Shown here piece by piece: positions 1 through 10,953 of a stretch of DNA of 64,000 nucleotides. The DNA is from Notamacropus eugenii (Eukaryota > Chordata > Mammalia > Diprotodontia > Macropodidae), in assembly GCF_028372415.1 (NCBI RefSeq), contig NC_092878.1, positions 26,394,903 to 26,458,902 on the forward strand. Reading direction: 5' to 3'. Position 1 is the stretch's first letter; each line of letters begins with the position of its first letter. The notes beneath the pieces were generated by a model that was not told where the DNA came from, searched no databases, and saw only the letters and a program-made list of their open reading frames with translations. A program made the translations under genes and the position numbers.

Positions 1-867
1 TTATCCTGTTATCTCCAAGCAGATTCAAAACCTACTTTTCTCAACTGGCTGCCAAGAACAGCAGTGTCAGTCACAACTCTGGAGCTTTGATTTGGGGTAA
101 AGGTTTGTCTCTTCTGTCTCCCACTACTTTCCCTGGTGGTTCCTTCAAGTCTTGTCTTCAAAGACTAGGAGTTTGAATAGGGCCAATTTATTTTTCCCAG
201 CATGGGAACCATCAAGATACTATTAGGAGACACCCCGTTTTCCAGAGCTAAGGCCCAGCAACTAAACTGTGCCCTGAAGTTAGCACAACAAAAATCTTTT
301 GTGCTCACCTTCTGGAATGGATGGTTCCAGAGCTCTGGCAAACACCAGCAGGCTCAGGTGTGACTTTTTGTCACTGGACAACTTTGCCTCATTGCTGCTG
401 TTTTGTCTCAGTACTGTTGCTGTGCTACACTGTTTGATTCTTTATTCACAAGCATATAAATACAGGTTGGACCAGACTAAAGTGGGTCCCCAAACCAGGG
501 GCAGGGCCCCAGCACATGTGTCTAATAAGCCTCCTTGCTTACAAGTTATTTCCCTAATTTTGGAGTTAAACTTCTGTTTGATTCCTGACTCTCCTGTCCC
601 TAGCCTGCTGTTAGGTTCTGGCCGTCCATAGGTTAGAGGCAGGTTCTGTCCCAGCCCACATATAGATCCAGCTCTATCTCTCAATAGATATCTTTTGAAA
701 CTTCCAACAAGTGAGGACTATATATGTGTGTTTTTATCTGCTATGTTCTGAGGTTGGTTAGAGATGGAGGCTGTGGGTGGTGGGGTGGTGGAGGACAGGA
801 GTAAGATGTTGTTCCTTCTGGCTCCAGTCAGTAGCCATAGTAACTAACATTACTCTCTGAATTTCAG
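1..867. other. Upstream flank of PHGR1, no coding gene seen
   Basis: No exon or convincing ORF is visible. A TATA-like box (TATAAATA) lies at 455-462. It is followed by an AATAAG-type signal near 522 and a pyrimidine-rich stretch to about 632. This layout could be a promoter for an untranslated first exon of PHGR1, or the remnant of an LTR; the sequence alone does not decide. A possible donor (GTGAGG) sits near 710, ahead of the acceptor at 866-867. Confidence 0.4.
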
Positions 868-906
868 GTGTCACTGGAATCTCTCCCTGTGTGTTGACCC
901 AGAAAG

Positions 907-3900
907 ATGAATCCAGGTAGGGAACCAGTCTGGGTAGTTGGGGAATGAAGTGAAGGATAAAAGCTAAAGAGTGGCTTGAAGTGGAATTGAGGGTTAAAGG
1001 GAGAAGAGTGAACCAATCTGCCATATTACTTAGCAACCATTCCCACAATCAGGAAGGTAAGACTTAAGCCTTAGTGACAGGAAGACATCAACTGTTGTTA
1101 ATATTACTAATGAGGTTTCCAGCCTCCTTCCTGTTTTGAGACAGCAACCCTTAAAGCGACCCTTGTAATGTGATTGTAAGAGATTTCTTCGTGGTAGGGT
1201 ACTGTGATGTGTCTGGTTTCATGTTCCCCTTTGGCTGTGTGTATTTTTTGGGAAAGTCTGCTGTACTGGGCTGCCTGGGAACTTAGGAAGAATATATGGC
1301 AGGGCTAGGTCATAAAGACAGTGACACCTGCTGGCTTTGACAATACCTAAATCCTTCCTCGTTCTCTTGACTATTCCTCTTTGTCAGAGGTCCCCAAACC
1401 CTCATCAGTCATGGAATATACATTATGTTAGCATATAGCTTTTTCTTTTGTGGACTGTTGAAGGGGAAATACAAAATAATATTAATACCTTACATTCTGA
1501 TAGCCTTTGCTGCTTTTCAATGTACTTTCATGTTTATTGTCTCATTTGACCCTCATAATAACCCCATGAAGTGGATAAGGCAGGTCTTATTATCCCCTTT
1601 TAACAGATGTAGAAATGGAAGCATCTGGAAAATGGGATGATAATGATGAGGGCTGGAAAGGGGATGGGATGGAAGAAATTCTGAAATCCCCCAAAGACCA
1701 GAGTACAGGTGCAATTCATGGGATTACGGAGTGGTTAAGGAGTGGTTAGTTCCTAGACTTTTAGTATCTGCTGCAAAGGTATTTTACCCAGAGTTCATTG
1801 GGAAATAGCCCAGGGTTGGGGGGGATGGGGAGGGTCTACATGGGAAGTATGGTTTTAGGCCTGAAACTTCACCAAATCAACTAACAGTCAGGACTGACTA
1901 AGTAATACCAGGCTGCTCTCATCAATGTCTCGTTAGACAAGATAAACGTAAAGGAGTATACATCCATCTAAGTCTAGGATGCATATGATCAGTCCGTGAG
2001 TAGTAAATGTTCTTATGGCCCAGTACACAGCCAGTTCAGTCAATACACAGCTGAGCCAAACTAATAAATTCTATAGGTACAGCTGGCTACTGTATCAGGA
2101 AGAGAGATTAAAGGTTTTGCTACAGCAGACTGTCCTTGGGCTGGGGAGAAACTGCCTGGGATAGTGTTTTAAGGCTAGGGAGAAGTGTGATTTTAGAATC
2201 GGGGTCCAAGCACAGGCACCAAAACACCCCATCAATATACCTGTAATACCTATCCCCACAGGGTTGTTATAGGGATAGGGACTGAACAAGTTATTTCATT
2301 GGTGTAGGGAACACCTGGGTGAGGGAAGGCATTCCCTCTATCAATTAGATCTGTGATTTCTTTGTAACTTGGAATCTCAGGGAATCTCCTGGGACACTGA
2401 GAGGCTAAGTTGTCTGCTAAGGTCACCCAACTTGCATCAGAGACTGGACTTGAACCCAGGTTTTTCTGTCCTCAAGGGCAGCTTTCTATCCCTTCCCCCA
2501 CTATACCACATTGCCTATATTCTCTTATTGAAATATTCCAAAAGTACTAATTAGAGGGGAGAGAATGATGGAAATACCTGGCTTAGTATCTTACTAGACT
2601 AACACCCTTTGAGTAGTTAAATAAATTTCATCCTCCCACATGCTAAGCTGTTCAGGGGCTCCGTGAGAAAAATGGCCCTCCCTTTAGCTTGGATAGAAAT
2701 GGTCTAGTATTATTATGTGTATTAAGAGCCTACAATAATCATAGTTGATTTGCAGAGCTATCACTTTGCATACATTAACTCTTTTGATTCCTACAATAAC
2801 AGGGTGGTACTACTAGTATGCCCATTTTAAAGTTGGGAAAACTGTGGCTGAGAGATTAATCCACTTTCCTGGGGTCACACAGCTAGCAAGTGCTTGAGTT
2901 CCAGAACTTTGTTAAACTGACCTTTCTATACAGCTGTTACAGGATATTTCTTTGTGGTTTTCAACCAGGTTTTCTTGACTTCAAGTCAAGAATCTCTAAT
3001 CATTACAGCATGCTGCCTCAGGATTATGTTTCTGAGTTGTACAATGGGGCTTTTAGAAAGGTGAGGGAAGAGACAATTTGTTCATTGGTCAGTCTCTCCA
3101 ACTCTGAATAGACCAAGAATTAAGACTCACAGGCAGTCCAAGGCGACAGGGAAGGGAGGAAACATTGAAGCAAGAAAAGGGGAGTTGCTCTGAGTACTGG
3201 AAAGAAGCTCCTTGCAAAGGAGAGGACAGTTTCTAGAGTTTTAAAAAGGCATAACCATTTATTAGAACTATATGGGCTGGACCCCAGTAAGACCGAGATG
3301 CTAATTAGGGATGGGAGAGCTGGAGCTTGTCTAAGGGAAGAATAAGCTCTACCTCTGCCCAGAAAGTACTGATCAATGCAAGAAACATTTATTAAGCACC
3401 TAATATTTTCAAGGCATACAAAGACAAAAACAAAACAGGAAAGATAGATAGATCGGGGCTGTGAAAAGGACCTTAGAAATCAGGTCAGACAGGGTGAGAC
3501 TGAGAAACATCTGTAGATCTTTGTAATTCAACCATGATTTTGCATCAATTATTTTTCCTAATTCCTTAGTAAAGTTTCTCATCTTGATATTGTCTCTGTA
3601 GAATGACGGTTTGTCAAAAAGGGTCCAAGGAATTATGGGAACCATTCAGCTCTTCTTAGGGTTTAGACTAAGTCTGTTGGTATTGGAACAGAGAGGTATT
3701 TGGGGAATGGGCTTTAGGATTCAGATTTGGGCATTTGGCCTTCCGAGGGCATTTTCTGATAGCCCTAAATCAAGGGAGGGTTAGGCTAATTGGGCTCCTA
3801 GTGGGTGAGTGGCTGACAGGGAAGATCAGTACTGGCACTTATACAGAGTGGTAGGCCCTAAAGAAGAGGCTGCTACTTCTCACTTGTATAAAATTATTGA

Positions 3901-6679
3901 AATAATGACCAATGTTTTTCTTTTTCCTTTTCTCACCTCCAGGTCCAAAGGTAAGAAATCCCCCCCTTCTCTTCCTAAGACTCTTTTTCCCACTTCCTTC
4001 CCCTATATCCTCCATTCCCAGTTACCTCAAGCCTCCCAGGACAGATCCCCAAGGAGTTACCCCTCAGGCTCCTCAGAATGGAAATACAGAGGGGAAGATG
4101 TATAACCTCCCCAGGATGTCTTCAGTTCTCATTCCTCTCCACCTGCCACTTCCCTGCTCAGCCTTTTCAGCAGCAATCTTCTTGGCTATTTCTCGTCTTT
4201 TCCCATCTGTTTTGCTCATTCCCTCACAATATCTTCCCCATCACCCAACCCATTCCCAGCCCCCATCTCTCTCTCTCCCGCTGTTTGCCCTCCTGTCCCA
4301 TTCTCCACTCAGTTTCCTTGGCTTCTTTTCCCTCCTCTTTGGCTGCCTCTCTTCCCTCCCCCCAACACCACTTTAAAAAGCCCAACCAGGGTTGTTCCTG
4401 ATGTAGACCTGATGAAGGCAGACCTGTGAGATTGCAATCATGCCCACCTCCCTCTCTGCTCAGCATGCCCAGGCCCTCAGCCAGCTGCTCCCTGCCAAAT
4501 ACAGAGACCTGGGAATCTGATTTTATTCCAGCATACTGCGGTGGAAGGGACAACAGATTGGGTACCAGCAGATTCAGAGGAATGGCGGGGAAAAAGCCTT
4601 GCTGTGGCCCACTCACCTCCCCCAGACCTAACCACAGTCAGTCTGGACCCCACAGTGGGAATAAAGTTAAAGGATGAAGCAGAGTGATGGTTTGAGGACT
4701 GTCCACTTGCCCCTACCCTACTTCTAGTCCTTCCATCCTGCTACCTGCAAACTGAACAGAAAAGGTGATGTCCCAAACCATAGCAAGACTGAAGCCTAAC
4801 CCCTGTTCTCTACCTGGGGAAGCCAGGCAAGGTGCTGGATAGAGCTTCTGCCTTTACTGGTCTTTACAGCAAGGAAAGAAACTCACCGGACTAGGGTATT
4901 TTATTTAATTTTTATCTTCATTGATAACTTTCTATTTTTACATTAGCTTAATTTCCAAATATAACCTACCCACCACCACCATCCCACCCCTTAAAAATAA
5001 AGAAGAAAGAAAGAGAAGAAAAGCAATTTAGCAAATTAATGAGCAATGGATAGAGTCTGACAACATAAATTGTGTTACACACCCATAGTTCCCCACCTCA
5101 GGAAAGAAAGACAGCACATTTTTTCATCTCTTCTTTGGAGCCAGGCTTAGTCATTATAATTACCAACATTTGGTTGGCTCATGAATTTTAAGGGTGGTAT
5201 TATCTAGAAGCAGGATGATTATCTTGATGACCTTTCCGGGTCCCTTCCAATCTTTCATTGCCTGTACCTACTTTTTGGTCCTCCTGACTTCTTGTGGCTT
5301 GCAAACATGGGTTACCAGGTATACACAGGACCACACTGCTCCTTACCCTAACCATTGCTCCTCTCCCTTGATTCTAGCTTCTTCATTTACCTCAACCTCT
5401 CAGGAAACTCTCTGCAGGGCCATCCCCTGGACCCAATCTGCTTTAATAAGAATTACCTGATTTATAGCCCATAACACTATCAGAACTCCAAGTACTACAT
5501 GGTAGCTACTGGTTGAAAATGGAAGGGGAAGGGGAAATAATTGTGTGTGTGTGTGTGTGTGCGTGTGTGTGTGTGTTACTGAAGAGTAAAACTGAGATTT
5601 CTCATGAGTCAAAGTCATATAGCAGATTAGAGGATAAAATGCCATCATTTTGATTCCCACCCACACAACTCCCTACATTTCCCCTTCTTGACTTCTTGGT
5701 TACTCTTAGTGTGCAGAGCCAGGGCCCTGGGTTTGCAGCCCTCTATGCCCACTACAGATTAAAGTTATGGGGCTCAAGTAACAATGAAAATGCTTGAGAG
5801 GCTGCTAGGAGATTCAATGAGCAGAGCACTGGACCTGGACTTCAGGAAGACCTCTCCAGGATTGCTATGAACATAAAACAAGATAACATTGGACAATGCT
5901 TATGTAGCAATTGTTATTATTATTCTACAAGAACAAGATTTCATTGGTCACCTCAAATTGGGCCAGGATCCCCTGATAGTGACCAGGAATGCTCTTTCTC
6001 CTTCTATATCCTCTGTTATGATGTAATTAGTGACCAAATAGACAAAGCACTGGGCCTGGAATCAGGAAGATCTGAGTTCAAATCTAGCCTCAGACATTTA
6101 CTGGCTGTTTAACCTTGTTTGTGTCAGTGTCTTCAACTATAAAATAGGGTTAATATCTCCCAAGGTTGTTGTGCAAATTAAAAGAGATAATATTTGTAAC
6201 ATGCTTAGCAAAGAGTCTGGCACATAGTAGGTACTATATAAATATCTGTTCCTTTCCCTCTATGCAAGACACTGGGATTCCTGAGATTATGATTTAGGAT
6301 TATAGGGACAGTTCATCAAATCCAACCTTTTCAGTGTACAGATAAGGAAACTGAGGTCCAGAAAGGGTAGATGACTTGGTTCCACTCACATAGGGGAGTA
6401 AGGGATGAGTTTGAGTTCTAACTGTGTCTCTTTGGCTTCTTACAGGGACACGGCCCCCCTGGAGGACATCCACCTGGCCACGGGCCTGGGCATGGACCTG
6501 GGCATGGACCTGGGCATGGGCCTGGGCATGGGCCTGGACCTGGGCATGGGCCTGGGCATGGGCATGACAAACACCCACCTGGTCCTGGAGGGCCCCACCC
6601 TGGAAATCACCCACCTGGAAAGTACCACCCTGGTCCTGGAGGGCCTCCTCCAGGAAGACCTCATGGCCCACCTCACTAA
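907..6679 (+). CDS. PHGR1: PHGR1, proline/histidine/glycine-rich protein 1 (three coding exons)
   Basis: The coding sequence is built from 907-916 (ATG AAT CCA G, then donor gtaggg), 3943-3950 (8-nt micro-exon between a CTCCAG acceptor and a gtaag donor) and 6446-6679 (ending TAA). The phases fit exactly and give 83 residues starting MNPGPKGHGPPGGHPPGHG. From memory, human PHGR1 starts MDPGPKGH and is of similar length. The protein is almost only Gly, Pro and His: a run of HGPG repeats (about residues 17-45), then a less regular tail with KHPPGPGG, NHPPGKYH and a final HGPPH. There is no signal peptide, membrane segment or folded domain. Exon 2 of the mRNA probably begins at 868 after a TTTCAG acceptor, so an untranslated exon should lie further upstream. 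Known biology: the human gene is expressed in gut epithelium and its molecular role is unclear. The position beside DISP2 supports orthology. The long Met/Leu/Gly ORF over the last exon is an out-of-frame shadow. Confidence 0.88.
917..3942 (+). other. PHGR1: PHGR1 intron before the micro-exon
   Basis: About 3 kb bounded by a gtaggg donor and a CTCCAG acceptor. It holds old repeat debris: MIR/L2-like sequence at about 1480-1640, a minus-strand SINE-like piece at about 2375-2520, and a minus-strand MIR at about 2700-2890. No other coding exon is visible. Confidence 0.7.
3943..3950 (+). CDS. PHGR1: PHGR1 8-nt coding micro-exon
   Basis: GTCCAAAG sits between a polypyrimidine tract ending CTCCAG and a consensus donor GTAAGA. 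It joins the G ending at 916 and the GGACAC beginning at 6446 to read Gly-Pro-Lys-Gly-His in one frame. It supplies residues 4 (part) to 6, matching the PGPK motif of the human protein. Confidence 0.85.
5540..5576 (+). repeat. (GT)n microsatellite
   Basis: Alternating GT with one GC interruption, directly readable. Confidence 0.95.
6030..6252 (+). repeat. tRNA-derived core-SINE (MAR1/MON1 type)
   Basis: Shows the typical order: 'gacaaagcactgggcctgga', 'cagg(a)aga.ctgagttcaaat', 'cagacatttactggctg', then a tail ending 'gcacatagtaggtactatata'. A second, 5'-only piece of a similar SINE is at about 5815-5857. Confidence 0.75.
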
Positions 6680-6747
6680 GGAAGCAATGCAAAGAGGCAG
6701 GAAGACCAAGGAACTACTTTTGGCAGTATCACCAATCTATTCTGTTT

Positions 6748-6753
6748 AATAAA
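6748..6753 (+). terminator. PHGR1: PHGR1 polyadenylation signal
   Basis: AATAAA lies 69 nt after the stop codon, with a GT-rich/T-rich stretch following. This gives a very short 3' UTR. Confidence 0.7.
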
Positions 6754-7829
6754 CAATCTCTTAGAGGCAAAGGTCTCCTATGAAAAAAAAAGTCTTTTCC
6801 TTGGTCCATCTACCCAATATTCCTCCTGGGTCAGGGAGTCTATCCATTTCCTTATTGCTTTTGAAAAATATATCAGGGGCACTTGCCGCTGAACTAACTC
6901 TCAGTGTTGTTATAAGTCATTCAAACAGCCTTCTTGCCGAAAATTAAATTGTTTGAATTTTAGCTTAAAAGACAACGGAGCCTTATTTGCTCACTGAGTT
7001 ACATGGAATCCGTTACTTCCTCTGCCACTGCCGTCCCTCTAGTTTAGACCTTAACACACTATTGTCAGGTTAACCTTACTAAAACATGGCTTTTCATACA
7101 TCATATCTCTGCCTCTTCAAAAGTCTCTAATGGTTTCTACCAATGAAAATACAAACACCTTAATTTAAAATTTTAAAAAAATGTTTATTGATATCTTTCA
7201 TTTTTATGTTGATGCCCAAATATATTACTCCTTCTTCTCTGTCTAATGAGTCAAGTCTTGAAAGAAAGAACAAGAAAGAAAAATAAGTTCAGCAAAACTA
7301 ACCAGCACTTTTACTCAATCCAACAATATCAGTCAGTTAATCAATAAATACAAATACAAAAAAGAAAGATAGTCTGTGCCCTCAAGGAGCTTATAGTCAA
7401 ATGGGGGAAGACAAAACACAAAAGGAAACTGAAAAGGAAGATGGGAGTGAGGAAGGTACCCAAAGAAGGGGCCTGGTGGAAAAGTCAGGGAAGTTCCAAG
7501 ATAGTTCAGTCAGGTGAGAAATAAAGAAAGAAATATAAACAAATCCCTAGCTTCCCATCTCTGCAAAGAAGGGACAGAGATCAAACACCATATTCTTACA
7601 GAAAGGATACATCAGATCCTATGTCTTGAAATTCTGTAGGGAAAGTGGCTGGAAGAAGGATGGGAAACTCTCATAAATGAAAACTTAAACGCACAAAAGC
7701 AAAAGATTCCAAACAGGGAGAAAATAGGAAGGAAGCGATCTGAAGAAACCAGTGTAGCTGCATTAAAAAAATCCTATCCATCAACTTAGATTTTTAAAAA
7801 TTTGATAATAACAATCACACCTCATATTG

Positions 7830-8010
7830 ATGCCATGCTTGAAAGTATGCAGAGTATTTTACATATACTTTCTTTTGCTCCTCACAACAGCTCTGAGAGG
7901 TCGACTCTATTTAATATCACCATTTTGAAAACTGGAAATAGGCTGAGAGAGATCAAGTGACTTGCCTTTGATCACACAGCTACTAAATGTCTAAGATAAA
8001 ATTCAAATCC
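7830..8010 (-). repeat. MIR element, antisense
   Basis: Carries the MIR antisense signature: 'tactttcttttgctcctcacaac', then a 'cattttgaaaactg' segment and 'cacacagctactaaatg'. Confidence 0.65.
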
Positions 8011-8329
8011 ACTTCTTCTTGGGCACCATCAAATACCCATCTATAATGCAAGAGCAGATAATAGGGAATAAACATAAATATGTAAAGATAAAAGAGTAGC
8101 ATTGTCCTTTAACATCAGGAAGACAAAATCTCAGAACAAGGTGAAGCTGATCATGAACGCAAAAGACAACAACAGCAAAAAACATTTTCAGGAGGTCAAG
8201 GAAAAGATTCTTGGAGACATGGGACTGATTATAGATGACTAAGAAGTATCGTACTTTTACTTTGTTTCTGTTTTCTTTGGATGGAGATGGATACATGGAA
8301 ACAAATATTCAGGAAACTGAAACCCAGGA

Positions 8330-9050
8330 TAATTCAGGAGATAACAAAAGATCACTTGGTGGCCTTCAATGAGCTTAAGTTACCAGACCCAGATGAACTA
8401 CATCCTAAGGTTCTGAAGAACGGGAGGATGTGACTTCTGAGCCACTGTTTGAAAAATGGTGGCAAATAGATAAGGAGCTTCAGGACTGGAGCCTGGCAAA
8501 TGTTGACTTGGCTTTCAAAAAAAAGAGAGAGGGTGAAACATTCTTTCTACAAAATAAGGAGCTTGAAGTCCATTTCTCACAAGTTCCCAGAATATGTTAA
8601 TAAAGGGAAGATTATGAGCATCTAGAAAAGGAAACAGTGATTACCAAAAACTCAGCATGGCTTTATCAAGAACAGGTTGCACCAAAATAACTTCATTTAC
8701 TTTTTTGATAAGACTACTAGATCAATAAATAAGATGAATTCTGCAATTATAGAATATTTGGATTTCACAAGAAATTGACAGTCTTTCACATATGTTTTGT
8801 GGGCAAGACACAAAGATGTATTCTAGATGACAGAATAAAACTGACTGAATGACAACTCAAGGTGCTGTCAACATAAAGGGAGATTTCGTCAAACATTTTT
8901 ATCAACAAATTGAATAAAAATAGCATGGTTATCAAATTTGCTTATGACCTGAAACTAAGGGGAATAGTTAACACAGTTAATGATAATTAGGATCCAAAAA
9001 GACCTCAACAGGCTATATCCTCAACCTAACATTTTTGCTTTATCTTCCAT
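8330..9050 (+). mobile_element. CR1/L3-type LINE fragment, reverse-transcriptase region
   Basis: Degenerate but in the order of CR1/L3 ORF2: a 'ggactggagcctggcaaatg' block, then 'gagcatctagaaaaggaaac', 'cagcatggctttatcaagaa', a block corresponding to the DFSKAFD region and 'atttttatcaacaaattg'. Many breaks in frame; an old, dead copy. Confidence 0.65.
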
Positions 9051-9064
9051 GACTCTTTTACAAG

Positions 9065-9830
9065 TAAAGAGCCACAGATTCACAAAATCAGAATTGGAAA
9101 AAAAAAAAAAAACTTGGAGGTAATCTAGTCCAACTGGTACCTGAACAAGAAAGAATCCTTCCTACAACTCTGATAACAATTGTCCATCCAAGCACCATTT
9201 GAAGACCTCCAGAAATAGGGAACCTACTAACTCCTGAGAAAGCCTATTCCACTTTTGGACAGCACTGATAAAAAGTTTTCATTTGCACCGAACTGCTCTC
9301 TCATTCTGTAACTTTGCCCTTTGTTCTTGGTTCTGGCCTCTGGAGTCAAGCAACATAACTATAACCTTACTTCCACTTGCCAACATTACAAAATCTCTTA
9401 TCTAAGTCTTTTCTTCTTCAGGCTCCAGTACCTAAAACAATTCCTGAATCTAAGACAGCGGGTTCTCAACAGATGCTTGTTGGTTTGAGTTGATTCAACA
9501 ACCCTAGTTCATTCCATCAATCCTTACAGGATATGGTCTTTAGTCCCCTCACCATCTTGGTCAACTTCCTTCTTTCCAATGGTCTTTTTAAAATACTGTG
9601 CCTAAAACTGAACAGGGTATTCCACTTATCTGAGCACATATGTGACACACATACTTTCTCCTTCACTCCCCACTCCCATCCCAGTGTGCTTGTGTTGCTG
9701 TCCAGAATAAAAGTATCCCACACAAACCAATGGTCCCCTACTAAAGTGTACCAGTGCACTAAAGTTTTGCCTTCCCCAAATGAGATTCCATTCTCTCAGT
9801 GCCAGAAACATCCAACAGGACAATTCTGTT
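9065..9830 (-). mobile_element. CR1/L3-type LINE 3' end, antisense
   Basis: The block 'aatctagtccaactggtacc', the 'gaagacctccagaaataggg' segment, 'cctattccacttttggacag' and 'gttcttggttctggcctctg' match the antisense of the CR1/L3 3' region as I know it. Opposite orientation to the neighbouring 8330-9050 fragment. Confidence 0.65.
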
Positions 9831-9844
9831 GAGGTGAATGAAAT

Positions 9845-10110
9845 AATTCATACTTGTTGCTCAGTCATGTCTGACTTTTTGTGACTCTGTGAACCATATC
9901 ATGTCAATATTGTCCATGTGGTTTTCTTATCAAAGATACTGGAGTAGTTTGCCATTTCTTTGTGCATCGGATTAAGGCAAATAGAAATTAAGTGATTTGC
10001 CCAGGGTCACATGGCTAGTTAGTGAGTGTCTGAGGTCGAATCTGAACTCAGATCTTCCTGGCTCCAAGCCCAGCGCTCTGTCACTGAGCCATCTAGCTGC
10101 CTACATTATG
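9845..10110 (-). repeat. Full tRNA-derived SINE, antisense
   Basis: Antisense copy with the 'ttgctcagtcatgtctgact' 3' part, 'gggtcacatggctagttag' and the tRNA-like end 'gtcactgagccatctagctg'. Confidence 0.8.
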
Positions 10111-10739
10111 ACAAATGATATAAAGTTTAAAGTGTGCCTTCGGAGGGGGAAGGTGAGCTGTGTTGGGGAGGGGGCGGGGTGGAGAGGAAAGAGACAGTGA
10201 TATTTCTAAGCAAAGAAAGAAGAAATTCATTCCTCTTTTCTTATTTCAGGCCTTCACTTTTCCTCAACCTCCACCCACCTACCCACCTTCCCACCCATTG
10301 TCCAGGGCAGTAATATGCTCAGCGATTTGGAATTGAGCTTCGGAAAGGTTTCAGAGAAAGCCAGGTTTTCAGTCTTGAATCTGTGATGTTAAGCCCCAAG
10401 CTTCACACTCCTACATCCCACAACTGGAGAAGGAGGAAAAGGAGAGGACTTAGGGACAAGTATATATCAGATCTTCAAGTGCAGTGGTCTTCTACCCCCT
10501 TCCCTCTTTAGTGTCCTCTCTTCTCCTCCCCTACTTCCACCCGTTCTCGTAAAGATCTCTAAGTGCTCTGTACACACAGGAGCCAGGAGTAGCTTTCCCA
10601 GAGTCTCACAGGGAAAAAGTGAAATCTTGAGAGCTGCTTTCCAAAGAAAACTGTATGCAGGCTACCTGGCTCCGGATGCTCAGATCTCCATCCTGGCTCC
10701 TGCTGAGAAGGCTTCGTGGTGAACTGTAGCCTGGTCGGG

Positions 10740-10953
10740 AGTTCCTGGGCTGAGAGCTTCAAAGCAGCACCCAAGGGAACCAGCGCCCTCCGCTCGGCTC
10801 CGCCCCACCCCACCTGGCTTTGGGTCCATTGGCTGGGTCCTTCCCCGACCCACGCCCATTGACTGGGACAGCCTTGGCTAAACGCAGGCGCAGTAAGGCA
10901 GCCTCCACCGCCGCTTCAGCACCAGAGACCGGACAGCGGCGCCGCCCACGGGC
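10740..10953 (+). promoter_or_regulatory. DISP2: DISP2 promoter and 5' UTR region
   Basis: GC-rich, CpG-bearing sequence just before the start codon, with no TATA box. Two inverted CCAAT-like boxes are present (ATTGG at 10828-10832 and a weaker CATTGAC near 10858). The transcription start is not fixed by the sequence. Confidence 0.55.
10915..10943 (+). promoter_or_regulatory. Split RE1/NRSE-like element (REST half-sites)
   Basis: TTCAGCACC (10915-10923) is a perfect left RE1 half. A near-perfect right half, GGACAGCGGC, starts at 10931. The halves are separated by 7 nt, where the canonical element has 2. Expanded spacing is a known class of REST site. It ends 11 nt before the DISP2 ATG. Inference: neuron-restricted control of DISP2. 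Confidence 0.5.

Larger units (their letters stand above)
3951..6445 (+). other. PHGR1: PHGR1 intron after the micro-exon
   Basis: About 2.5 kb. It contains an antisense LINE-type fragment at about 4895-5165, a GT microsatellite at 5540-5576 and tRNA-SINE sequence near 5815-5857 and 6030-6252. The C/T-rich stretch 3955-4375 carries long open frames in several registers, but these are low-complexity and not coding. Confidence 0.65.
6755..10740. other. PHGR1-DISP2 intergenic region
   Basis: No host exon is recognisable. Repeats explain most of it: an antisense LINE-type fragment (about 7165-7360), L2-like sequence (about 7350-7410), MIR (about 7830-8010), CR1/L3 pieces in both orientations (8330-9830) and a full minus-strand SINE (9845-10110). 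Confidence 0.7.

Noticed and set aside
3912-4616. Overlapping Ser/Pro/Leu-rich ORFs in the PHGR1 intron
   Set aside because: Pyrimidine-rich low-complexity DNA open in several frames; no splice context or known homology.
6300-6749. Met/Leu/Gly-rich plus-strand ORF and Gln/Ala/His or Met/Pro/Arg-rich minus-strand ORFs
   Set aside because: Out-of-frame and antisense readings of the PHGR1 last exon; the real frame begins after the acceptor at 6445.
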